Part shown: positions 1-7,012 of the stretch, piece after piece | Numbering within the stretch: the first letter of the stretch is position 1 | How the letters are laid out: every line of letters begins with the position of its first letter | Notes under the pieces: model-generated | What the model saw: the letters and a program-made list of their open reading frames with translations, nothing else | The model's database searches: none | What the model was told of the DNA's origin: nothing | Translations under genes and position numbers: made by a program | Assembly (NCBI GenBank): GCA_016869695.1 | Contig: VGDN01000013.1 | Location: forward strand, 1-13,203 | From: Alphaproteobacteria bacterium | GTDB taxonomy: Bacteria > Pseudomonadota > Alphaproteobacteria > Rickettsiales > UBA1997 | DNA length: 13,203 nucleotides | Direction: 5' to 3'

Positions 1-129
1 ACCGGCTCGTCAGACTATAAGACTGCTTGGGGTAATGCTTTTTGGTATTGTTATCGTCATGATTATGGCAAATTCATACTTGGTGGCGGTAGTAGGATTT
101 GGAGCTCGGTATTTGGAGGTTATAGGTGA
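1..129 (+). CDS. C-terminal end of a small exported-protein paralogue (partial, 5' end outside window)
   Basis: Frame 1 is open from the window edge and ends at TGA 127-129, giving 42 residues. The visible tail contains an Asp-Tyr-Lys followed by an aromatic-rich stretch and a Cys exactly 12 residues after the Asp. The two genes downstream have the same D-Y ... C spacing, so this is most likely the last part of a third member of that family. The tail is rich in Gly, Trp and Tyr and ends in GGYR, whereas the other two end in G-x-W. The stop codon overlaps the GTG start of the next gene (GTGA), and that gene's Shine-Dalgarno lies inside this coding region, so the two are probably translationally coupled. 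Function is unknown, and the signal peptide, if present, lies outside the window. Confidence 0.7.
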   Translation, partial: TGSSDYKTAWGNAFWYCYRHDYGKFILGGGSRIWSSVFGGYR

Positions 130-710
130 TATCACTTTTGCGTAAATCCTTTTTGTTAATGGTGTTTATTGGTGTTGGTTCGTGCCGTTGGTTCTCTAGT
201 GCTTCAATGGTCAGTTTTCCTTTTACTGGCTTTAAAGTTCCGCCAGGAACGGCTGCTTTCCAGAGTGGTTATAAGGATGGTTGTGGTGGCGTGCTTTATG
301 CTCGGGGCAATGTGCTTTATCGAACTCGTTATGATTTCCATTACGACCCAAAAATGATCGGAAATCCTGACTATAAGTTTGGTTATTCGCGCGGATGGTC
401 TTGGTGTTTTCAGCAGGTAATCCAACCCACAACTGGTGTAAGCCGTTCGCCAGATCGATATCTTTTGCCCTATGGTCAGCCTCAGCCTTTCGACACTTCA
501 CCATCAAACATCAATAATGCTTGGGGTGGGTTTTTTGCTACTGGCCTTGAGGCGCCGGGCAACTCAACTTCAACTGCTGGTGGGATTGATGGTTCACTTA
601 GTATTTTACAGAAAGGTATAGCTGGTGGTAGTGCTGGCGCTGGTCAGGCCGCGTTTGATAATCCGCTGTGGTCGGGACAAACCGGCGTAAGTTTTATGGG
701 TATATGGTGA
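126..710 (+). CDS. Small putative lipoprotein, member of a tandem paralogue family, unknown function
   Basis: A 194-residue protein. The start is GTG 126: GGAGG at 115-119 lies 6 bases upstream, and the GTG overlaps the previous stop as GTGA. Residues 1-19 form a short Arg/Lys-containing hydrophobic signal ending V-G-S before Cys20, an acceptable lipobox, so a lipid-anchored exported protein is likely. The mature part has F-Q-x-G-Y-x-x-G-C (Cys53), then D-P, then Asp82-Tyr83 and Cys94. The next gene shares F-Q-x-G-[YW]-x-x-G-C and the D-Y to C spacing of 12. Two conserved mature cysteines in an exported protein suggest a disulfide (inference). Residues after about 100 are Gly/Ser/Asn-rich with little predicted structure, ending in GIW. 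I recall cysteine-containing proteins of this general pattern in Rickettsiales and Legionella-like bacteria but cannot assign a named family. Confidence 0.8.
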   Translation: MISLLRKSFLLMVFIGVGSCRWFSSASMVSFPFTGFKVPPGTAAFQSGYKDGCGGVLYARGNVLYRTRYDFHYDPKMIGNPDYKFGYSRGWSWCFQQVIQPTTGVSRSPDRYLLPYGQPQPFDTSPSNINNAWGGFFATGLEAPGNSTSTAGGIDGSLSILQKGIAGGSAGAGQAAFDNPLWSGQTGVSFMGIW

Positions 711-1321
711 CAGGAGTTAAACAAAACCTAACTTTTGCTTCGAGTTTTCTTCGGTTTTTTCTGGCTGCGGTGCGCACCTATGTAACTCCCGCGATAAACT
801 TTCTGTTTCTATTTTTTTTACTTACCTCCTGCTCCACCCCCAACTGGTGGAAGCCATATGGTTATACGATATTTAAGAAGGTGCCAAAAGATGGCTCGCC
901 TGGTTTTCAACTTGGTTGGATTCACGGCTGTCAATCTGGATTAGGTTCGCAGTTTGGTGGCGGTATTTACATGTATTTTTACACCTGGAGTCGTGATCCG
1001 GATATCGTCTCATCCAGTCCAGATATCGATAAAATCCGTCGTCGTTACAAAAAGGAGTTGGCTGGCGTGAACTGGAATAATATGGCCGACATCAAGAAAA
1101 ATTTTAGTGACTACAACACGATTTTCTGGCCGGCACACAGTTTCTGTCACGGTGCTGTTTTGGGTATTTTGCAAACAACCGATATCTCTGGCGATGCCGG
1201 AAAAGGAATGATCCCAACCATTTCTGGCAATGAGCGTTACGATCCTTCACAAGAATCATTCGGACGTGTCTGGTCGTTGCATGGAAAAGGGGATACGCGT
1301 TGGGGAACGGGTTTGTGGTAG
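704..1321 (+). CDS. Small putative lipoprotein, second complete member of the tandem family, unknown function
   Basis: From ATG 704 the protein has 205 residues and overlaps the previous gene by 7 bases; GTG 707 (GTGA overlap) is equally possible. A third candidate, GTG 770, would give a compact lipoprotein signal peptide beginning M-R-T-Y and ending L-L-T-S before Cys43 (ATG numbering). That lipobox is textbook, so the mature protein is probably the same whichever start is used. A GTG 668 start would overlap the previous gene by 43 bases and is unlikely. The mature part has F-Q-L-G-W-I-H-G-C (Cys76), Asp98-Pro99, then Asp136-Tyr137 and Cys148, which is the same order and D-to-C spacing of 12 as its neighbour. 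An insert of about 40 charged residues separates the two halves here. It ends in GLW, like GIW next door. Function is unknown; the three genes look like one co-transcribed array. Confidence 0.78.
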   Translation: MVTGVKQNLTFASSFLRFFLAAVRTYVTPAINFLFLFFLLTSCSTPNWWKPYGYTIFKKVPKDGSPGFQLGWIHGCQSGLGSQFGGGIYMYFYTWSRDPDIVSSSPDIDKIRRRYKKELAGVNWNNMADIKKNFSDYNTIFWPAHSFCHGAVLGILQTTDISGDAGKGMIPTISGNERYDPSQESFGRVWSLHGKGDTRWGTGLW

Positions 1322-1411
1322 TGCTAGGTTGCAAGTAAAAAATCGATTCGTAGTTTGCGCCCCCCTTTGCTTAGCCGCTGTTCTCAATTTTTTAACTTTT
1401 AAACTTTAGAT
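1322..1411 (+). promoter_or_regulatory. Intergenic leader of the rpsF operon
   Basis: Ninety bases separate the lipoprotein array from rpsF and should hold the promoter and 5' UTR of the ribosomal protein operon. A weak promoter-like pair is TTGCAA 1329-1334 with TAGTTT 1351-1356 (16-base spacer), which matches consensus poorly. No Shine-Dalgarno is visible directly before the rpsF ATG; the last 30 bases are nearly all A and T. A CCG-containing stretch near 1374 could in principle belong to an S6:S18 autoregulatory leader, but I could not fold the required bulged stem. Confidence 0.25.
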
Positions 1412-1819
1412 ATGCCTCTTTACGAGACCGTTTTCATTGCGCGCCAGGACTTGGCCGCTGAAGATATTGATGTGCTTACAGATAACTTTTCCAAGATCAT
1501 CACTGGTGCTGGCGGGAAGGTTGTTTTCAAGGAATATTGGGGAGCAAGAAACCTTGCTTACAAGATCAAAAAAAACACTCGCGGTCACTATGTTTTTTTA
1601 GGCATGAATGCCGACCACGCTGCGATTGTTGAGCTAAACCGAGTTATGGGTTACAATGAAGATGTGATTCGCAGTGCGACTTTCAAAGTAGAGGAGCACA
1701 AGGGTGAAACCGCTTTGTTTGCCAGCAAAAATGCCAAGGATTACAAGGCCGGAAAGCTTGCCAAGAAAGAGCCAAGCAAGCTCGATCTGGCGATCGATCA
1801 AGTTCAGTTCGATATTTAA
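1412..1819 (+). CDS. rpsF: 30S ribosomal protein S6
   Basis: The 135-residue protein opens with MPLYETVFIARQDL and has Y-W-G-x-R-N-L-A-Y-K-I-K-K near residues 43-55, followed by G-H-Y-V-F-L, the diagnostic core of bacterial S6. S6 binds the central domain of 16S rRNA as a heterodimer with S18, whose gene follows 12 bases downstream. Length is normal for the family. The wording of the core is closest, in my recollection, to alphaproteobacterial S6. The C-terminal 35 residues are Lys-rich. The start is the first ATG that retains the conserved N-terminal strand; the upstream sequence lacks a clear Shine-Dalgarno. Confidence 0.97.
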   Translation: MPLYETVFIARQDLAAEDIDVLTDNFSKIITGAGGKVVFKEYWGARNLAYKIKKNTRGHYVFLGMNADHAAIVELNRVMGYNEDVIRSATFKVEEHKGETALFASKNAKDYKAGKLAKKEPSKLDLAIDQVQFDI

Positions 1820-1831
1820 GAAGGAGAAAAA

Positions 1832-2155
1832 ATGTCTAGAAACATGTCTAAAAATAAGTTTTCTAAACCAGCTGCAAACCAAACACCAAAAGCTGGTGAC
1901 GATGGTTTCCTAAGAGTTTCTTTGGTTAATCAAAGTGTCTTTATCAGAAGAAAAAAAACCTGCCCACTTCGTGCCATTCCTATCTCCGAGATCAATTACA
2001 AAAATCTAAAACTACTTAATAAATTTTTGACTGAGCGTGGTAAAATTTTGCCAAGCAGAATCACTAACGTCATTCCAAAGAAGCAAAAGGCTTTGGCGCA
2101 AGCGATCAAACATGCGCGCTTTTTGGCGCTCATTTCTCCAATCAAGAAAGACTAA
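1832..2155 (+). CDS. rpsR: 30S ribosomal protein S18
   Basis: A 107-residue protein whose residues 35-103 carry the S18 core: F-I-R-R-K-K-T-C-P, then [25 protein letters not shown], and later [17 protein letters not shown]. It partners S6 in the small-subunit platform. Start ATG 1832 has AAGGAG at 1821-1826, 5 bases upstream; a second in-frame ATG lies at 1844. The N-terminal extension of about 30 residues (Ser/Lys/Asn-rich) makes it longer than the roughly 75-90 residues usual for S18. Only 8 bases separate it from rplI, so the three genes form one operon. Confidence 0.97.
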   Translation: MSRNMSKNKFSKPAANQTPKAGDDGFLRVSLVNQSVFIRRKKTCPLRAIPISEINYKNLKLLNKFLTERGKILPSRITNVIPKKQKALAQAIKHARFLALISPIKKD

Positions 2156-2163
2156 ACCGGCCA

Positions 2164-2763
2164 ATGAAAATTATTCTGATCTCTGCTGTTTCTAAGCTTG
2201 GTAAAATTGGCGATGTTGTTGATGTCGCTAATGGTTATGCAAAAAATTTTTTGATCCCAAGCAAGAAAGCGATCTGTTTTACTCCAGCGAACTACAAGAT
2301 TTTTGAATCTAAAAAATCCGAGTTCGAGCAAGTCAATCTAGCCAATCTGGACAATGCTTCCAGGGTGAAGGCAAAGATTGCGGGCAAGGATGTAATCATC
2401 ATCGAAAATGCTTCTGATGATGGAAGACTATATGGTTCTGTTAACTCCCTAGTTATTGCTGCGAAGATTAATGAAGTAATCGGTGAGAAGCTCGTCTCTC
2501 GTGCTGATGTTTTTTTGTCCAAGCCAATCAAAGAAATCGGTGTTTATCAGGTGAAGCTGAACCCGCATTCTGATATTTCTCTTGAAGTGCGCGCGATTGT
2601 AACTCGTAGCGAATCTGAAGTTGAGGCATTGCTTCGTGGTGGCAAAAAAGATAAGGCAGAAAATTCTGAGCCAAAATCAGTCGTTGATAGCACTTCTGAT
2701 GAAGAACAAAAAATAACAAAAACTAAAAAACCTAGAAAAAAGAAGGAGGCTTCCGCTGAGTAA
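2164..2763 (+). CDS. rplI: 50S ribosomal protein L9
   Basis: A 199-residue protein starting M-K-I-I-L with the L9 signature L-G-K-I-G-D-V-V-D-V-A-N-G-Y-A-K-N-F-L-I-P at about residues 12-32. A linker helix and a C-terminal domain with G-R-L-Y-G-S-V follow. L9 binds domain V of 23S rRNA near the L1 stalk base. Residues 150-199 are a charged Lys/Glu/Ser tail beyond the roughly 150 residues of E. coli L9; alphaproteobacterial L9 proteins often have such tails. It is the last gene of the rpsF-rpsR-rplI operon and ends 410 bases before the 23S gene. No strong Shine-Dalgarno is seen before ATG 2164, so coupling to rpsR is likely. Confidence 0.96.
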   Translation: MKIILISAVSKLGKIGDVVDVANGYAKNFLIPSKKAICFTPANYKIFESKKSEFEQVNLANLDNASRVKAKIAGKDVIIIENASDDGRLYGSVNSLVIAAKINEVIGEKLVSRADVFLSKPIKEIGVYQVKLNPHSDISLEVRAIVTRSESEVEALLRGGKKDKAENSEPKSVVDSTSDEEQKITKTKKPRKKKEASAE

Positions 2764-2899
2764 TAAATCGACTTCTTTCGGGGGTAAGAATTTTTGGTTG
2801 GTGATGTTGACATCTAAAAACTGACCAGAATGATGCCCGCCCTTCTAATTTTTGAAGTTCAGTTAGTAGCACTTAGTTAGTGGCTGATTTGTAGCTGTC

Positions 2900-2922
2900 T
2901 TGACCAGCTTGAAGCAGGTCAA
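2900..2922. repeat. 23-bp imperfect palindrome upstream of the rRNA unit
   Basis: The arms TTGACC and GGTCAA are perfect inverted repeats, with an inner GCTT/AAGC pair around a single G. Only the two A positions between the arm pairs and the centre break symmetry. The tight two-fold symmetry with almost no loop looks more like a protein-binding operator than an RNA hairpin, and no T-run follows on either strand. It lies about 100-130 bases upstream of the probable rRNA promoter. Confidence 0.5.
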
Positions 2923-2951
2923 AAATCCAAAATTTCTTAGTAGAATACTCT

Positions 2952-2981
2952 CTCAAAAATTTTTAAAAAATTTTTTTTGAG
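2952..2981. repeat. AT-only inverted repeat after rplI
   Basis: CTCAAAAA (2952-2959) pairs with TTTTTGAG (2974-2981), and the inner T and A runs can add pairs. It could act as a weak terminator for the rpsF operon or as an AT-rich upstream element for the rRNA promoter. It lacks the GC-rich stem and trailing U-run of a normal terminator. Confidence 0.35.
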
Positions 2982-3003
2982 TGGGGTTTTCTGTCTTAAA
3001 ATT

Positions 3004-3033
3004 TTGGCCGGACAGTTACGCTGTTTTTACAAT
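3004..3033 (+). promoter_or_regulatory. Candidate promoter of the 23S-5S unit
   Basis: TTGGCC 3004-3009 and TACAAT 3028-3033 are 18 bases apart. Transcription would start near 3040, just before the processing stalk that begins at 3046, which fits the geometry. The -10 match is good (5 of 6) and the -35 match is weak. TATATT 3040-3045 is an alternative -10 but would start the RNA inside the stalk. Confidence 0.3.
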
Positions 3034-3045
3034 CGTAAATATATT

Positions 3046-3166
3046 GATAACTAGAGAATACCGCGATTGGTGAGCAATTTAATTGCTTGGCCAATCAGCG
3101 AATTCATAAACTGAAAAAGTTTATCTCAAGAGAACCTTATTATCTGCATATTCATTCCACACATAG
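3046..3166 (+). other. Pre-23S processing stalk, 5' strand, with nested hairpin
   Basis: Four segments are complementary, in antiparallel order, to the sequence after 23S. 3046-3062 pairs with 6692-6707 (one bulged base); 3119-3127 with 6673-6681 (9 perfect pairs); 3135-3142 with 6662-6669 (one G-U); and 3155-3166 with 6639-6650 (12 perfect pairs). Between the first and second segments, 3062-3100 folds into its own stem-loop (CGC, GATTGG and AGCAAT arms). This is the double-stranded substrate type that RNase III cuts in pre-23S rRNA. Confidence 0.8.
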
Positions 3167-3605
3167 ATTTGGAAAGTAAGCAAAGTAAGGGCATTTGATG
3201 GATGCCTTGGCATAGAAAGGCGATGAAGGACGTGATAGGCTGCGATATGCCTCGGGGAGCTGCCAATAAGCTTTGATCCGAGGATTTCCGAATGGGGCAA
3301 CCCGCTCTCTTTTAGAGAGCATCCCTAACTGAATTCATAGGTTAGGGAGGGCATACCCGGTGAACTGAAATATCTAAGTAGCCGGAGGAAAGGACATCAA
3401 CAGAGACTCCGTTAGTAGTGACGAGCGAACGCGGACCAGGCCAGTCCTGGAGTTTTACAAATCAGAATAACCTGGAAAGGTTGACCATAGTGGGTGATAG
3501 TCCCGTATGAGCAGATGTAAGACGCCAGGCTCGAGTAGGGCGGGACACGTGAAATCCTGTCTGAACATGGGTGGACCAGTTCATCCAAGCCTAAGTACTC
3601 TTCTA

Positions 3606-3652
<47 letters not shown>

Positions 3653-4217
3653 GATAAGGGGAGTGAAATAGATACTGAAATCGAATGCCTACAAGCAGTC
3701 AGAGCCTCTTTAGGGGGTGATGGCGTACCTTTTGTATAATGGGTCGGCGAGTTAATTTTGTTATGCAAGCTTAAGCCGCAAGGTGTAGGCGTAGCGAAAG
3801 CGAGTCCTAACAGGGCGACTTAGTATAGCGAATTAGACCCGAAACTAGATGAGCTAGTCATGACCAGGTTGAAGGTAGGGTAACACCTACTGGAGGACCG
3901 AACCCATTAACGTTGCAAAGTTACGGGATGAGTTGTGATTAGGGGTGAAAGGCTAAACAAATCTAGATATAGCTGGTTCTCCGCGAAATCTATTTAGGTA
4001 GGGCGTCGAGTGATTACCGTTGGGGGTAGAGCACTGTCAAGGCTAGGGGGTCCAAAAGACTTACCAAACCTTAACAAACTCCAAATACCAACGAGTTCAG
4101 CTCGGCAGGCAGGCATCGGGTGCTAAGGTCCGGTGCCGAGAGGGAAACAGCCCAGACCATCGTCTAAGGTCCCTAAATTATCACTAAGTGGGAAAGGAAG
4201 TGAAGAGACCAAAACAA

Positions 4218-4275
<58 letters not shown>

Positions 4276-4934
4276 TAATTAAGTCTTTTTGCGCCGAAAA
4301 TGTAACGGGGCTAAAGTGATATACCGAAGACATGGACTCCTGGCATTGTGCCAGTGAGTGGTAGCGGAGCGTTGTGTAAGTCTGCGAAGGTGAACCGTTA
4401 GGTTTGCTGGAGATATCACAAGTGAGAATGCCGACATGAGTAACGATAAAACAAGTGAGAAACTTGTTCGCCGAAAATCCAAGGTTTCCTGCTTAAAGTT
4501 AATCTGAGCAGGGTTAGTCGATACCTAAGGCGAGGCCGAAAGGCGTAGCCGATGGAAATCAGGTTAATATTCCTGAACCGAGTGGTGAGTGACGGAGCGT
4601 ACTTTTCTGTATCTTCTTATTGGATTGAAGGTGCAGCGAAGTTGCTTCCAGGAAATAGCCCCACGTTAAGATCGTACCAAAACCGACACAGGTGGATGGG
4701 TTGAAGATACCAAGGCGCTTGAGAGAACTACACTGAAGGAACTAGGCAAAATGCATCCGTAACTTCGGGAAAAGGATGGCCTTCTTTGGGTAACCATAGA
4801 AAGGTGGCACAGAAATGGGGGTAGCGACTGTTTATCAAAAACACAGGGCTCTGCTAAATCATTAAGATGAAGTATAGGGTCTGACGCCTGCCCGGTGCTG
4901 GAAGGTCAAGTGATGGGGTGCAAGCTCCTGATCG

Positions 4935-4977
<43 letters not shown>

Positions 4978-5208
4978 TAGATAAACGCAGCCTTAGTAAA
5001 ACCAAACCATATGCGGGAAAGTCCTCAAATACTGCTTCAGTACTCGTTGGTTGCTTTAAGTTACAGCGAAGCGATTCGTTGCTTTATGACTGTTTAGGTC
5101 TTTTCTTTTAACTTAAATACTAACAGTAAAAATCTGACAGACATGTGGATAATCCGCAGGAAAGACTTCGGGAGTAATCCTGAAAGAATCCTCAGAGACT
5201 TTACGTTT

Positions 5209-5214
5209 GGGAGG
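5209..5214 (+). promoter_or_regulatory. Shine-Dalgarno of the endonuclease, embedded in intron helices P3 and P8
   Basis: GGGAGG lies 7 bases before ATG 5222 and fixes that start. Its first two G residues belong to the P3 3' strand (5205-5210), and the rest form most of the P8 5' strand (5211-5216). In the folded ribozyme the ribosome binding site is therefore fully base-paired. Confidence 0.75.
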
Positions 5215-5221
5215 TAAATTT

Positions 5222-5641
5222 ATGAAGCTAGAACCACAATGGGTTGCTGGTTTTGTTGATGGTGAAGGTTGTTTTCATGTGAGTATTAATCCTCATAAAG
5301 AAATGACCTCCGGCTACCAAGTGTTGCCGGAATTTACCGTTGTTCAACATAAGCGAGATGTACAAGTGCTTTATGCTCTAAAAGAATATTTTGGTTGTGG
5401 CGTGGTTCGAATAAATCACGGCGACCGAATGGCTTATAGGGTTCGAGGCATTGATCATCTTTTGCAAATCATCATCCCATTTTTCATTAAGCATTCGTTA
5501 AAAACGAAAAAGAATGTGGAATTCAAAAAATTCCGCCAAGTCTTGCTGCTAATGGAAAAACAAAGGCATTTGAGCAGTGATGGCATCGAAGAAATTCGAC
5601 AAATCATTAATCAAATGAATAGCAAAAATACCTTAAGATAA
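5222..5641 (+). CDS. LAGLIDADG homing endonuclease encoded in the P8 loop of the 23S intron
   Basis: A 139-residue protein with one LAGLIDADG motif, V-A-G-F-V-D-G-E-G at residues 8-16 just after W7. A single motif implies a homodimer, like I-CreI. The acidic metal-binding position that is Asp20 in I-CreI is Glu15 here, a substitution found in many members. The remaining layout matches I-CreI: a beta-strand region with F-T-V-V-Q-H (about 40-45), a helix, G-C-G-V-V-R, then P-F-F-I-K-H-S-L-K-T-K-K and a C-terminal helix. It should cut intronless 23S genes at the CTAAGGT/AGCG junction region and promote intron homing (inference from family). ATG 5222 is chosen because GGGAGG at 5209-5214 lies 7 bases upstream; an in-frame TTG at 5207 would overlap that site. 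No frameshift or internal stop is seen, so the enzyme looks intact. Confidence 0.93.
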   Translation: MKLEPQWVAGFVDGEGCFHVSINPHKEMTSGYQVLPEFTVVQHKRDVQVLYALKEYFGCGVVRINHGDRMAYRVRGIDHLLQIIIPFFIKHSLKTKKNVEFKKFRQVLLLMEKQRHLSSDGIEEIRQIINQMNSKNTLR

Positions 5642-5676
5642 AGTCCGACTTTATTAGAAATAATTAAGATAATTCG

Positions 5677-5715
<39 letters not shown>

Positions 5716-5795
5716 TGGCGTAACGACTTCCCCTCTGTCTCCAGTGTAGACTCAGTGAAATTGAATTTGCCGTTAAGATGCGGTATTCCTGCGGT

Positions 5796-5831
<36 letters not shown>

Positions 5832-6132
5832 TACACTGAATTCAAAAATGAGTTGTGTAGGATAGGTGGGAGGCTTTGAAGCGGAGGCGCTAGCTTTCGT
5901 GGAGCCAACCTTGAAATACCACCCTACTTATTTTTGACTTCTAACTAGAGCAGCTACATCGCTGCTTAGGACACTGTATGGTGGGTAGTTTGACTGGGGC
6001 GGTCGCCTCCCAAAGAGTAACGGAGGCGCGCAATGGTAAGCTCAGACTGGTCGGAAATCAGTTTTAGAGTGCAATGGCAAAAGCTTGCCTGACTGCGAGA
6101 CCTACAAGTCGAGCAGAGTCGAAAGACGGTCA

Positions 6133-6206
<74 letters not shown>

Positions 6207-6235
6207 GATTCCCTAGAGTTCATATCGACGGAATC

Positions 6236-6331
<96 letters not shown>

Positions 6332-6482
6332 CAAAACGTCGTGAGACAGTTTGGTCCCTATCTGCCGCAGGTGTTTGGAAAATTGAGAGGAGTTGACTTT
6401 AGTACGAGAGGACCGAGTTGAACGTACCAATGGTGTTCCAGTTGTTTCGCCAGAAGCATTGCTGGGTAGCTAAGTACGGACG

Positions 6483-6515
<33 letters not shown>

Positions 6516-6638
6516 TCCCTCAAAACAAATTTTCCCTATTAGGGTCGTGGAAGACTACCACGTTGATAGGCTGGATGTGTAAGGGCGGTAACGCTTTGAG
6601 CTAACCAGTACTAATAACCCGATTGGCTTATTTCTAAG

Positions 6639-6707
6639 CTATGTGTGGAATTGATCTGCATTAGTAAGGATCGAGATAAACAGAATTTGCAGGTATCTCT
6701 AGTTATC
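6639..6707 (+). other. Pre-23S processing stalk, 3' strand (23S-5S spacer)
   Basis: Segments 6639-6650, 6662-6669, 6673-6681 and 6692-6707 pair with the leader before 23S in antiparallel order. The rest of the spacer up to 5S has a short hairpin (CGCTAA 6713-6718 with TTAGCG 6729-6734). No tRNA is present in the spacer. Confidence 0.8.
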
Positions 6708-6749
6708 ATAGGCGCTAAACCATAATGCTTAGCGTCCCAATATCACTTG

Positions 6750-6871
6750 ATGGCTTGGTGAGGATAGCGGTGTGGAACCACTCGATACATTCCGAACTCG
6801 CAAGTGAAACGCATGTCGCGCCGATGGTATTTGGTCGTTATGGCCAGTGAGAGTAGGTTGTCGCCAAGCCT
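6750..6871 (+). rRNA. rrf: 5S ribosomal RNA
   Basis: Conserved 5S blocks are TTCCGAACTCG, AAGTGAAACGC, GCGCCGATGGTA and GAGAGTAGG. Helix I closes with GGCTTGG 6752-6758 and CCAAGCC 6864-6870. Outside it, CCAATATCACT 6737-6747 and AGTGATATTGG 6875-6885 form an 11-bp processing stem. The gene starts about 115 bases after 23S and is presumably co-transcribed with it. Ends are estimated from helix I and could shift by 1-2 bases. Confidence 0.95.
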
Positions 6872-6900
6872 CCTAGTGATATTGGATTTACAAAAAACTA

Positions 6901-6937
6901 AACCCGCCTAAGCATAAAAACTTAGGCGGGTTTTTTT
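6901..6937 (+). terminator. Rho-independent terminator of the 23S-5S unit
   Basis: AACCCGCCTAAG 6901-6912 and CTTAGGCGGGTT 6921-6932 form a perfect 12-bp GC-rich stem with an 8-base loop, and the T-run continues to 6937. It begins 30 bases after 5S and separates the rRNA unit from ftsH. Confidence 0.96.
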
Positions 6938-7012
6938 GTGCTTGCTTGAATCTCAGGCGTCTGTTCATAGTTCTTGTCACCACTTTTCACGCATCAATTT
7001 TAAAATTTCTCA
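6938..7012 (+). promoter_or_regulatory. ftsH upstream region with a weak promoter candidate
   Basis: The strong terminator just upstream means ftsH needs its own promoter within these 75 bases. TTGTCA 6974-6979 matches a -35 in 5 of 6 positions. TAAAAT 7001-7006 matches a -10 in 5 of 6 but the spacer is 21 bases, too long for a standard promoter. No clear Shine-Dalgarno precedes ATG 7013. Confidence 0.25.

Larger units (their letters stand above)
2764..3172 (+). promoter_or_regulatory. Gene-free region: rplI 3' flank, rRNA promoter region and pre-23S leader
   Basis: No 16S gene, tRNA or convincing protein gene fits here. In order it holds a 23-bp imperfect palindrome (2900-2922), an AT-only hairpin (2952-2981), the likely rRNA promoter zone (about 3000-3040), a nested stem-loop (3062-3100) and four segments that pair with sequence downstream of 23S. 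Since pairing starts at 3046, the pre-rRNA must begin at or before that base. Confidence 0.6.
4978..5676 (+). mobile_element. Group I self-splicing intron in 23S rRNA with homing endonuclease gene
   Basis: Conserved 23S sequence CTAAGGT stops at 4977 and AGCGAAATT resumes at 5677. By counting from helix 69, the insertion follows E. coli U1931. The 5' exon ends in U and the intron ends in G, as group I introns require. Visible elements: P1, exon 4971-4977 with guide 4990-4996 (U-G at the splice site); P3, CCAAAC 5002-5007 with GTTTGG 5205-5210; P4, TGCGG 5012-5016 with CCGCA 5154-5158; P5, 5021-5024 with 5147-5150; P7, GACTTT 5197-5202 with AAAGTC 5640-5645; P8, GAGGTA 5211-5216 with TACCTT 5629-5634; J8/7, AAGAT 5635-5639; P9, 5651-5655 with 5659-5663; P10, CGC 4986-4988 with exon GCG 5678-5680. 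Peripheral hairpins are 5030-5042 and 5055-5117. The endonuclease gene occupies the P8 loop. Subgroup not assigned. Introns at this 23S position are known from chloroplasts, mitochondria and, as I recall, the chlamydia Simkania. Confidence 0.95.

Noticed and set aside
1..1321. Assignment of the lipoprotein array to a Dot/Icm-type IV secretion system
   Set aside because: Small exported cysteine-containing lipoproteins occur in such systems, but no secretion gene is visible nearby and no diagnostic motif matches.
1322..1411. S6:S18 autoregulatory RNA leader before rpsF
   Set aside because: A CCG triplet is present, but I could not build the stem with the bulged CCG that defines this motif.
2807..2835. 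TTGACA 2807-2812 as a -35 of an rRNA promoter
   Set aside because: The -35 is perfect, but the hexamer 17 bases on (ATGATG) does not resemble a -10, and the start would be over 200 bases before the stalk.
4279..4482. Minus-strand open frame of 67 codons inside 23S
   Set aside because: Antisense to conserved rRNA helices and without coding signals.
6635..6750. Possible tRNA in the 23S-5S spacer
   Set aside because: No T-loop GTTCGA-type sequence or cloverleaf arms; the complementarity is explained by the processing stalk and a short hairpin.
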